From NCBI GenBank assembly GCA_003561815.1, contig PWVP01000089.1, positions 1 through 23,617 of the forward strand: a stretch of 23,617 nucleotides of DNA, in the 5' to 3' direction. Source of the stretch: Campylobacterota bacterium (GTDB lineage: Bacteria; Campylobacterota; Campylobacteria; Campylobacterales; SZUA-545). A program made the translations under genes and the position numbers. Under the pieces are notes generated by a model. It was given only the letters and a program-made list of their open reading frames with translations. It had not been told where the DNA came from and made no database searches. Positions 7,421-14,696 of this stretch are shown here, in pieces. Position 1 is the first letter of the stretch; each line of letters begins with the position of its first letter.

Positions 7421-8233
7421 ATGTCTCAACTGAGCGCACAAAACAACAGGCTGCTGATTGCCCAGGAGGATACGCTGCTGATCGCCTCACCGGAGGGGCT
7501 GATCGAGCAGACGGTCAAGGGGCTGCAGGCGCCGGTGCATGCAGCGGCCTATATCGGCGATGAGGTGGCGATCGCGGTGGATCACCGTATCGTCACGACA
7601 CAGGGCGGGCTTGCCCACTGGCGCGATCGGATGCGGGGTTTTGGGGCGATTGGCGATCTGGCCAGCTCGGCCCAGACCCTCTTGATAGCGGATGAAAAAA
7701 ACCATAAAATCATCGGATACGATTTTAATCAGGATAAGCCGTTTTTGGTGGCTGGAAACGGAGACGAAGATATCACTGATGGACCGTCTAAAGAGGCTTC
7801 TTTAGGGTATATATCAAAACTTTCATACATGAAAGATGATCTCTATTTCATCGATAGTAAAATAGGGCAACTTAGAGTGATGCGATCGGCGCAGATTCAC
7901 ACCTGTGAGGGGGGCGAACTCACCGGCGCAGCGGATCTCGCGTGCGGACAGATGCAGGGGTGTGGCGGCTTTCGGATCTTCGCGTTGTGTGGCGATACGG
8001 TGATGGTCTATGATCCCATCGGCCAGAGCAGCACGCTGCTCACTCAAGCGCCCAGGGGGGCGATCGCGATCGCGCTTTTGGGGTGTGCGCTCTTTTTCCT
8101 GACCGATAGCCACGCGCTCGTGCGTCTGGATCTGCAGACGATGCAGACAGAGGCGATCGCGCTTAGCTACAGTACGCAGTGGCGCGCCTGTGTGCCCTGG
8201 GCCGATATGGGCGAAGGGGGTATGGATGTTTGA
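7421..8233 (+). CDS. NHL-like beta-propeller protein of unknown function
   Basis: A 270-residue protein without signal peptide or membrane helix, so probably cytoplasmic. Short beta-strand repeats run throughout (LLIAQEDTLLIASPEGL, LLIADEKNHKIIGYDF, LYFIDSKIGQLRVM, VMVYDPIGQSSTLL). The block NGDEDITDGPSKEASLG resembles the G-D-G turn of NHL repeats. Four cysteines cluster at about residues 160-190. AAAGGAGGTG precedes the ATG, 31 bp after phoR, and the end overlaps the alcohol dehydrogenase start by 8 bp (ATGGATGTTTGA), so it is probably in the Pho operon. A segment near 7690-7880 is much more AT-rich than its flanks. I do not recognise a specific family. Confidence 0.75.
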   Translation: MSQLSAQNNRLLIAQEDTLLIASPEGLIEQTVKGLQAPVHAAAYIGDEVAIAVDHRIVTTQGGLAHWRDRMRGFGAIGDLASSAQTLLIADEKNHKIIGYDFNQDKPFLVAGNGDEDITDGPSKEASLGYISKLSYMKDDLYFIDSKIGQLRVMRSAQIHTCEGGELTGAADLACGQMQGCGGFRIFALCGDTVMVYDPIGQSSTLLTQAPRGAIAIALLGCALFFLTDSHALVRLDLQTMQTEAIALSYSTQWRACVPWADMGEGGMDV

Positions 8234-9371
8234 TTTTACCTTTTATAACCCCACTGAGATCCGCTTCGGGCGCGATCGCGAAAACGAGCTGGCCGCTCTT
8301 TTAAAGGCGGCCCGGTGTGAGCGTGTGCTTCTGGTCTATGGGGGCGGTTCGGTGGTGCGATCGGGGCTGCTTGAGCGGATCCAGAGGCAGCTGAAAGAGG
8401 CGGGCGTAGCCTTTCAAGAGCATGGTGGCGTGCGCTCCAATCCGGTGCTCGATCACGCCGAGGCGGGTGTGCAGAAGGCGCGAAGCTTTCAGGCGCAGGC
8501 GATCGTGCCGATTGGGGGCGGCTCGGTCTACGATGAGGCCAAAGCGATCGCGGTGGGGGCTAAGAGCAGTGCGCCGCTATGGGCGTTTTACACCGGCCGG
8601 ACAATCGAAGCGGCCTTGCCGATCTATGGTGTGCTCACCCTTGCGGCATCGGGCAGCGAGATGAACGGCAACAGTGTCCTGACCAATGAAAAGACCCGCC
8701 AGAAGTACAGCTTCAGCTCCCGGCACACCTATCCGCGGGTGAGCATCCTCAACCCCGCCTTGACGGCGACGGTGCCGCTTGATTACACCGCCTACGGCGC
8801 GGTGGATGCGATCGCTCATGTGCTCGAGGGGTATCTGACCAAAAGCGCGCACGCCCCTCTGCCCGATGAGATGGTCGAGATGATTGTGCGATCGGTGATG
8901 CGCACAAGCGATCGTCTGATGGAGCAGCCCGATGACTACGATGCCCGCGCGGAGCTGATGTGGGCGGCCACCTTGGCGCTTAATGGCCTGACGCCTGCCG
9001 GGATCGGCCCCTACAGCTTCCCCAATCACGCTATCGAGCACGCCATTAGCGGCCTCTTTCCCGATGTGGCCCACGGGGCGGGGCTGGCGGTGGTATTGCC
9101 CGCCTGGATGCGCTGGCACAGCCAGAAAAACCCCGATCCCTACCGCCAGCTGGCGCAGCGCCTCTTTGGGATCGACTCCCCCCAAGGGGGGATTGCGGCC
9201 CTTGAGGCGTGGTTTCGCACCATCAAAGCCCCCACCCGATTAGGCGAGATCGGCATCGACGCCGCTGCCATCGCGCCGCTGGCACAACACGCGGCGAGCC
9301 TGTGTGAGAGCTGGGGGCTAGAGGGGTATGACGAGGCGACGCTTAGGGCGCTTTTTGAGGCGATGGTGTGA
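8226..9371 (+). CDS. Iron-containing alcohol dehydrogenase (YqhD/butanol dehydrogenase type)
   Basis: Group III metal-dependent dehydrogenase, expected to reduce aldehydes to alcohols with NAD(P)H in the cytoplasm. I took the ATG at 8226 (MFDFTFYNPTEIRFG), because family members begin exactly here and GAAGGGGG lies just upstream. The GTG at 8190 would add a non-homologous tail. Dinucleotide motifs are YGGGSV (about residue 39) and IGGGSVYDEAKAIA (about 96-109). Metal ligands fit D194 and H198 (VDAIAHVLEGY), H268 (NHAIEH) and H283 (DVAHGAGLA). Length 381 is normal. The physiological aldehyde is not visible from sequence. It overlaps the propeller gene by 8 bp and the convergent acyltransferase gene by 29 bp. 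Confidence 0.92.
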   Translation: MFDFTFYNPTEIRFGRDRENELAALLKAARCERVLLVYGGGSVVRSGLLERIQRQLKEAGVAFQEHGGVRSNPVLDHAEAGVQKARSFQAQAIVPIGGGSVYDEAKAIAVGAKSSAPLWAFYTGRTIEAALPIYGVLTLAASGSEMNGNSVLTNEKTRQKYSFSSRHTYPRVSILNPALTATVPLDYTAYGAVDAIAHVLEGYLTKSAHAPLPDEMVEMIVRSVMRTSDRLMEQPDDYDARAELMWAATLALNGLTPAGIGPYSFPNHAIEHAISGLFPDVAHGAGLAVVLPAWMRWHSQKNPDPYRQLAQRLFGIDSPQGGIAALEAWFRTIKAPTRLGEIGIDAAAIAPLAQHAASLCESWGLEGYDEATLRALFEAMV

Positions 9372-11073
9372 GATAGCGTTTGCGCTTGGCGGGCTTGAGG
9401 CGGTTTAGATCGGCCACAAGCAGCCCATCGACACACCCTCCAAAGTCAGCATCGATACTAAAGCCGCAGTAGGCCACACCCCCCGGCTCAAAGAGATCGG
9501 TGTACTGTTTATAGAGAGTGGGTACCGCTGCGCCCATTAGCCCCAGCTGCTCCTTTAGCTGCACAAAGTCCGCCTGAGCGTCCTCACCGCTAAAGAGCCG
9601 CTCAAGCTCCTGGCGGCTTTTGGGATCGAAGAGAAAAGGGTGGCGCGGCGCGGCCAGCTGTTCGGTATGGCCGTAGTAGTGATCATAATACCAGACAATC
9701 ATCTCTTGAGCACTCCTGGGCAGCGTTCCAGAGAGGCTGACCGGCCCAAAGAGGGTGCGGATGTGGGGGTTGGCCTGCAGGTAGGCGCCCAGCCCCTGCC
9801 AGAGATAATCCAGCGCCCGGCTGCCCCAGAAACGGGGTTGCACAAAGCTGCGCCCCAGCTCAACCGCATCCACCAGATAGGGCTCAAACCCCGCATGAAG
9901 CGAAAAGAGCGAGTGGCTATAGAGCGCCTCTTTGCCCCCCTTTTCAAGCAGAGTGTTGGCCTCGCCCAGCCGGTAGCTGCCCACCACCTCTAAAAGCTCC
10001 TCATCCCAGAGCACCAGATGGCGATAGCCGCGATCGAAGGTGTCGCTATCGCGCCTAAGCCCGGTCCCCTCGCCAACCTTTCGGAAGGTGTACTCCCGCA
10101 GCCGGCCAATCTCACGCATCAGGGGTGAGTCCCGTTCGTAGTCGTAGAGGTAGATCCGCTTGCCGTCACTGGTCTGCCCTAAAAGCGCGGCGTTTTTAAG
10201 ACACCGCTTGAGCTGTTGGCGATCCTCGGGGTGGGCGATGGCGGTTTCGGTGGCGAAGATCGGCTTGGATTTGCGCCCCAGCCGCAGCAGGTGCGCACGC
10301 ATCAGCTTGACCCGCCGTTTGTGGCTGAGGGCTGGAAGGTTGTAGGCTTTAGGGGGGATGGGGGCACCCACATGAAACCGGATGGTCTGGCCGCGATGGC
10401 GAAAGAGCTCGCCGGGCAGAAGCAGCATGGAGAGCGGCTTTGATAGGCTGCTGATGGCATAAAAGAGCGGGGAGTTGCGTGCGGCGATACGCACAGGCAG
10501 AATCGGTGCATTGGCCGCTTTGGCCAGCTTTAAAAAGCCGCCGCTCCACTCGCCATCGCTCACCCCTTTAGGGCGGATACGGCTCACCTCCCCGGCGGGA
10601 AAAAGAATCACCGCCTCCTCCTGCTTAAGCGCCTCTGAGAGCGCCTTTAAAGAGCTTTTGGTGGGCCTTCCTTTGAGGCTGTCGATGGGGAGCAGCAGCT
10701 TCTGAAGCGGCTCAAACTGCATCAGCATATCGTTGGCCACAATCTTAAAGTCGCTTCGCACTTCACTGATCAGCCGGATAAGGGTGAGGGCATCGAGTCC
10801 CCCCATGGGGTGGTTGGCGATGATTACCACCCGTCCGCTCTGGGGGATATTGGCCCGGCAGCGGGCCGAGGCGCTGTAGTCCACCCCCAGCTCCTCAAGC
10901 ACCGCATCCACAAACTCCACACCGGCCAGATCCCCATGGAGGGTGAGAAAGCGGTTGATGCGCTCTTGAAAAAAGAGCTTTTTGAGCACCCCAAAGAGCG
11001 GCTTACGGGTAAAGCCCGGCAGCCGGGTAAGCTGCGGATATTTGGTGGCGATCACCTGGGGCACATTGATCAT
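9343..11073 (-). CDS. Two-domain acyltransferase: PlsC-like domain plus OlsB-like (hemolysin/GNAT) domain
   Basis: The N-terminal half carries a lysophospholipid-acyltransferase-type domain with NHPMGGLD (H88, D94) and FPAGEVSR at about residue 165. The C-terminal half (about 310-540) carries an ornithine N-acyltransferase-like fold with VELGRSFVQPRFWGSRALDY and the stretch LFGPVSLSG. This order matches the known OlsF type of bifunctional enzyme that makes phosphorus-free ornithine lipid (N-acylation by the C-terminal and O-acylation by the N-terminal domain). The ATG at 11073 has GAGGAG 7 nt upstream; the ORF could extend to 11157, but that part has no family resemblance. It lies 49 bp downstream of a glycosyltransferase gene, last in the operon. 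Substrate is inferred; other acyl acceptors are possible. Confidence 0.82.
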   Translation of the reverse strand: MINVPQVIATKYPQLTRLPGFTRKPLFGVLKKLFFQERINRFLTLHGDLAGVEFVDAVLEELGVDYSASARCRANIPQSGRVVIIANHPMGGLDALTLIRLISEVRSDFKIVANDMLMQFEPLQKLLLPIDSLKGRPTKSSLKALSEALKQEEAVILFPAGEVSRIRPKGVSDGEWSGGFLKLAKAANAPILPVRIAARNSPLFYAISSLSKPLSMLLLPGELFRHRGQTIRFHVGAPIPPKAYNLPALSHKRRVKLMRAHLLRLGRKSKPIFATETAIAHPEDRQQLKRCLKNAALLGQTSDGKRIYLYDYERDSPLMREIGRLREYTFRKVGEGTGLRRDSDTFDRGYRHLVLWDEELLEVVGSYRLGEANTLLEKGGKEALYSHSLFSLHAGFEPYLVDAVELGRSFVQPRFWGSRALDYLWQGLGAYLQANPHIRTLFGPVSLSGTLPRSAQEMIVWYYDHYYGHTEQLAAPRHPFLFDPKSRQELERLFSGEDAQADFVQLKEQLGLMGAAVPTLYKQYTDLFEPGGVAYCGFSIDADFGGCVDGLLVADLNRLKPAKRKRYLTPSPQKAP

Positions 11074-11122
11074 GCTAAACTCCTCTAAAGGGAGGGTAGC
11101 GCCTGTGGGTGACGCTTTAGTA

Positions 11123-12271
11123 TCACCCCTGCTGGTGCAGTTTCCAAAAGGCGGCATAGGAGCGCTCGATCAAAAACGGCTGCATACTCTCGTGCGCAGC
11201 GGCGGCCAGCCGCTTTCGTAGCGGTGTATCATTTACCAGGGTGCGAATTGCCTCCACCCAGGCGTCAAGATCCTCAGCCGGTGCGATGAGGCCGGTGGGC
11301 TGGCCGCCGCACCCTAGCAGTGTTTGGGGCCCGCCCTGATCGCTGACAATCACCGGCAGGCCACTTGCCTGCGCCTCCATCACCACCTGTCCGAGTGTGT
11401 CGGTCACAGAGGGGAAAATAAAGAGATCCGCTGAGGCGTAGTGGCTAAAGAGCGCCTTGCCGGTCACAGGCCCTAGCGGATGGGTGTGCGGCGGTGTGTG
11501 GCGTTTGAGCTGTCGATCCATCGGCCCTTCACCGATCAGCACCAGATCGACGGGGCGATCCTTTCGGGCATATTCGCGCTGGTACGCCTCCCACGCCTCC
11601 AGCAAAAAGGGGAGGTTCTTATCAGCACCCATGCGCCCCACAAAGAGCGCTTTGAGCGCACCTTTGCGCATGGCCGGGTAGCGGTCCCAGAGGGTGCAAT
11701 CGCGGTGGCGGGGGTGAAAGTGGCTTGTGCGGGTGCCCGCCGGGAGGGTGAAGATGCGCTCTGAAGAGAAGCCGATCTCGCGATCGATAATCGTCCGGTA
11801 CACCTCTGATCGGGTGATGAGGCGATCAAAGGGGCGATAAAAGCGGCCCATCAGCCGGTCAGAGAGCCGTCTTAGGGGCCGAAGGGGGCAGTTTTTATAG
11901 ACGAAGGCGGAGAAGTCGGTGTGGTGGGTGCCCACAATCGGCAGCCCCCGCGCTTTGGCGTAGGCGCGCCCGGCCAGCCCCACCGGTCCGGGGGTGGAGA
12001 TGTGGATCCGATCGGGCTTGAGGGCATCGGCCGCCTCAAAGAGTGCGCGGCGCGAAGGCAGACAGAGGCGCATCTGGGGGTAGTAGGGGATCGGCAGCGT
12101 GGCTCTGGGCGGGAGGTTGATCAGGTTTTCGGCCACCTCGATCGACTTGTGGGTGCTGGTCAGAACATGAAGCGAATCCCCCGCCTGGCGGGCGCAGCGG
12201 GCCATGTCCTGAATAAATCGGGAGACGCCGTTGAGGTCGGCCAGGGTGTCGGTAAAGAGAACAACCCGCAT
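11123..12271 (-). CDS. GT4-family glycosyltransferase, lipid-glycosylating type suspected
   Basis: GT-B fold retaining glycosyltransferase of 382 residues. The N-terminal acceptor domain begins MRVVLFTDTLADLNGVSRF, very like SqdX/Agt-type enzymes that glycosylate diacylglycerol. The DRIHISTPGPVGLAGRAYA and VGTHHTDFSAF motifs are also typical. The C-terminal nucleotide-sugar domain has LFVGRMGADKNLPFLLEAWE, VLIGEGPMD and FPSVTDTLGQVVMEAQASGL. The usual EX7E motif reads D-X7-E here (first acid Asp). No signal peptide; presumably membrane-associated at the cytoplasmic face. Its ATG overlaps the TGA of the PHP-GT4 gene (TGATG), so translation is probably coupled. The acceptor is inferred from neighbours; a polysaccharide acceptor is not excluded. 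Confidence 0.87.
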   Translation of the reverse strand: MRVVLFTDTLADLNGVSRFIQDMARCARQAGDSLHVLTSTHKSIEVAENLINLPPRATLPIPYYPQMRLCLPSRRALFEAADALKPDRIHISTPGPVGLAGRAYAKARGLPIVGTHHTDFSAFVYKNCPLRPLRRLSDRLMGRFYRPFDRLITRSEVYRTIIDREIGFSSERIFTLPAGTRTSHFHPRHRDCTLWDRYPAMRKGALKALFVGRMGADKNLPFLLEAWEAYQREYARKDRPVDLVLIGEGPMDRQLKRHTPPHTHPLGPVTGKALFSHYASADLFIFPSVTDTLGQVVMEAQASGLPVIVSDQGGPQTLLGCGGQPTGLIAPAEDLDAWVEAIRTLVNDTPLRKRLAAAAHESMQPFLIERSYAAFWKLHQQG

Positions 12272-14577
12272 CAGAGCCGCTTGCCCAGCTGATCTAAAGA
12301 GAGCAGCTTGAGCATCTCCAGCAGCATGGCTCGCTCCTCTTTGGGGCGGGTAAAGTCCAGTGCCGCTTGCTTGAAGCGCTTAAGACGCTTTTCGCTTCCC
12401 AGCAGCTGCTCGATCCGATCGGCATAGGGTTGCGGACAGTTCTTTGCGATCGCCCAGCCGGTTTCGCCCTCGATGATGTTCTCCTTGACCGCGCCGATGG
12501 CGCTGACAATCACCGGCAGCCCCGCTCCTTGCGCTTCGAGCACCACATTTCCGAAGGTTTCGCTACTGGAGGGAAAGAGGAAGATATCCGCCGAGGCGAA
12601 GGCTTGAGAGAGCGCCTCACCCTCTAAAAACCCGGTGAGGATAACGCGATCGCCGTGGCTTTGGCGGATTGATTCGAGTAGCGGCCCATCCCCCACGATG
12701 GCAAAGATAAGATCCGTCCGCTTTGCCAGCCGCTCTTGTACCTGCAAAAAGAGATCGACATTTTTCTCTTTGGCCACGCGCCCGACAAAGAGCACCACCT
12801 TTTTGCCCTCAGCGCGGCTATCCATCCGCGGCCAGAACGACTCATCGCGAAACTCCGGATTAAAGCGGCTGTGATCGATGCCACGGCTAAAGAGGGTGAT
12901 CTTTTGCTTTTTCACCCCGTGGGCTTTGAGGATGCGACGGTACTCCTTAGAGGGGCTTAAGACCCGATTGGCGCTGTTAAACATCATCGAAAAGGCGCTC
13001 CAGGCGTGCTTCTCAAAGAGGTGGTCACCGCTGTAGCGGCGCAGATAACCGGGAAAGTCGGTGTGGAAAGTGGTGACAAAGGGGCGGTGCAGAATTTTGG
13101 CGATCAAAAAGGCATAGATTCCCACCACCCCCGGCGTGGAGGCGTAGATCACATCGAAGTTCTCCTGATCGCAGTACTCGAGCATATCCAGAAAGTGGGG
13201 GATATTGATCCGGATCTCAGGGTACTCGGGCAGCTCGAAGCTCATCAGCGGTGTGAAGTTGCGCGTAAAGGGATCTTCTGGCTCAAAGGGCGGACGCGCA
13301 TAGGCGGTGATAAAGGTGAGGTTGAGGTTCTCCTCCCGGGCGATACGCAGCAGTTTGCGGCCGGTCAGCGCCACGCCGTTGATCTCGCTGAGCGTATCGG
13401 TAAAGTAGGCGACTTTGCCCGTGTGGTAGCACTCCGCTTTGATCATGGTGCGGTGAATCTGGCGTGAGCGCTGCTTCTCTAAAGAGCGCTGGTAGTAGGT
13501 GGAGAGATAAAAGAGGGTCGGGATGGCCGAAAAGAGCGCCTTTCCCGATAGCTGACTGAGCGTGTCGATATCCGCCTCTTTGACCCCCTGAAACTGCCCG
13601 AGCACATGGGGGAAGAAGTTTTTACAGAAGCTGTGCAGCAGCTCGTGGGGGTCGTGGGCGGCTGCACCCTTTGTGAGCGGCATTCGGGCGATCTTGTGGA
13701 TCTCCTCGGTAAGCCGGCCTGCCCCCATCAGCCGTTTGAGCAGTCCGGGCCGCTGGTTGTTGAGCAGGTACTCCAGTGGGGCGATCACCCCCTTGTTGCC
13801 GCTTTGGGCCTTGCTCCAGCTGTAGCTGATATTCATCAGCATGTGACCCAGACGAATGGGCGATCCAAAATCCCCCGCCGGATGGGCCTGGCCGCTCTGT
13901 AGGGCCGCTTTGAGATCGGCAAACGATTCGCCGTTAAAGGTGGTGTAGGTGAGCCCCACATCCATGCCGCCGTGATCATCGCTTCCGGCGCTAAAGCCGA
14001 TCCGTTTGCGCTGCCGCTTGTTAAAGCCGTGCTTATCGGCCAGTTTGAGCAGCGCTTTGCCCTCGTAGGTGGTGGCAATCTCGCGGGTGAGCTCTGAAGA
14101 GAGGCGCGATCGGGTGCCGTTGATTAGCTCCCAGTTATCAAACAGCAACAAAAGCCGCTCCACATGATCCCGACTGAGCTTGCCATCCATATCGTAGAGC
14201 GGGTGCGCGAGCACATGGCAGAGGCTCTCTTGCTGGAGGTAGTCAACCAGCTCGTAGAGGTTGTAGCGCAGGCGGCCAATCTCACCGTGCTGTGCTTCGG
14301 TGATGCCGTAGGCGAGCACATGGACTTTACAGCGATCCTCGGGAAAGTAGGCGGTGATCTCCTCGCTGATAAAGACACCGGGCAGGTGTGCAATCTCCAG
14401 ACACCCGGCGATCTCATCGTGATCGGTCAGGGTAAAGAGATCCATCCCCCGCTCAAAGAGGGTGTTATAGATCTGTTGCGGCGAGATGTAGCTCTCCTGA
14501 ATGCTGAGCTTATCGGAGAAGAACCCCGCTGAGCGGCTGGAGAAGGATGAGTGCAGGTGGAGATCCACTTTGCTCAA
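12271..14577 (-). CDS. Fusion of PHP-domain phosphoesterase and GT4 glycosyltransferase
   Basis: 768 residues. Residues 1 to about 215 form a PHP metal-dependent phosphoesterase domain with its ligands present: H7/H9 (VDLHLHSSFSS), D52-H53 (TLTDHDE), E72/E73, H86 (KVHVLAYG), H125 (VLAHPLYD) and D200/H202 (GSDDHGG). A linker of about 160 residues with no recognised family follows. From about residue 385 there is a full GT4 enzyme (KVAYFTDTLSEINGVALTG, TTFHTDFPGYLRR, VLFVGRVAKEKNVDLFL, and SETFGNVVLEAQGAGLPV with an intact EX7E). Translation starts at TTG 14577, supported by GGGAG 5 nt upstream. It is the first gene of the lipid operon. The reaction coupling is unknown; the PHP half may dephosphorylate the lipid acceptor or a sugar-phosphate product. 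Confidence 0.88.
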   Translation of the reverse strand: MSKVDLHLHSSFSSRSAGFFSDKLSIQESYISPQQIYNTLFERGMDLFTLTDHDEIAGCLEIAHLPGVFISEEITAYFPEDRCKVHVLAYGITEAQHGEIGRLRYNLYELVDYLQQESLCHVLAHPLYDMDGKLSRDHVERLLLLFDNWELINGTRSRLSSELTREIATTYEGKALLKLADKHGFNKRQRKRIGFSAGSDDHGGMDVGLTYTTFNGESFADLKAALQSGQAHPAGDFGSPIRLGHMLMNISYSWSKAQSGNKGVIAPLEYLLNNQRPGLLKRLMGAGRLTEEIHKIARMPLTKGAAAHDPHELLHSFCKNFFPHVLGQFQGVKEADIDTLSQLSGKALFSAIPTLFYLSTYYQRSLEKQRSRQIHRTMIKAECYHTGKVAYFTDTLSEINGVALTGRKLLRIAREENLNLTFITAYARPPFEPEDPFTRNFTPLMSFELPEYPEIRINIPHFLDMLEYCDQENFDVIYASTPGVVGIYAFLIAKILHRPFVTTFHTDFPGYLRRYSGDHLFEKHAWSAFSMMFNSANRVLSPSKEYRRILKAHGVKKQKITLFSRGIDHSRFNPEFRDESFWPRMDSRAEGKKVVLFVGRVAKEKNVDLFLQVQERLAKRTDLIFAIVGDGPLLESIRQSHGDRVILTGFLEGEALSQAFASADIFLFPSSSETFGNVVLEAQGAGLPVIVSAIGAVKENIIEGETGWAIAKNCPQPYADRIEQLLGSEKRLKRFKQAALDFTRPKEERAMLLEMLKLLSLDQLGKRL

Positions 14578-14613
14578 ATTGGCTCCCTTTTTAGGTTGTC
14601 TAAAAGTTACAAA

Positions 14614-14647
14614 ACCCTATCCGTAGATGGTGACACTTCGGCGTCAT
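14614..14647 (-). promoter_or_regulatory. Candidate Pho box and -10 for the PHP-GT4/GT4/acyltransferase operon
   Basis: On the minus strand TGACG (14646-14642) and TGTCA (14635-14631) are 11 bp apart. TAGGGT (14619-14614) begins 27 bp after the first half-site, the same geometry as the pstS promoter. The second half-site is perfect and the first is weak (TGACG). A further TGTCA lies upstream at 14662-14658. The TTG start of the first gene lies 36 bp beyond the -10. Confidence 0.48.
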
Positions 14648-14648
14648 A

Positions 14649-14662
14649 ACCGGTTGGTGACA
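14649..14662. repeat. 14-bp motif shared with the 20814-20827 promoter region (copy 1)
   Basis: ACCGGTTGGTGACA occurs here and, identically, at 20814-20827. Both copies are in divergent intergenic regions. Here it lies within a longer imperfect palindrome, CGTCA-T-AACCGGTT-GG-TGACA (14642-14662). It probably belongs to a regulator-binding site overlapping the Pho-box half-sites. Confidence 0.5.
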
Positions 14663-14684
14663 GCTTTCGGTGCACTTTTACGGT

Positions 14685-14690
14685 TAAACT
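14685..14690 (+). promoter_or_regulatory. Possible -10 element of the kinase gene (leaderless start)
   Basis: TAAACT (plus strand) ends 6 nt before the ATG at 14697, the distance normally seen from a -10 to the transcription start. No ribosome site precedes the gene, so a leaderless mRNA is possible. There is no convincing -35. Confidence 0.25.
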
Positions 14691-14696
14691 GTGGAC

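Noticed and set aside
9140..9436. Possible small gene across the ADH/acyltransferase junction
   Set aside because: It is a shadow frame of two recognisable convergent genes, without a ribosome site.
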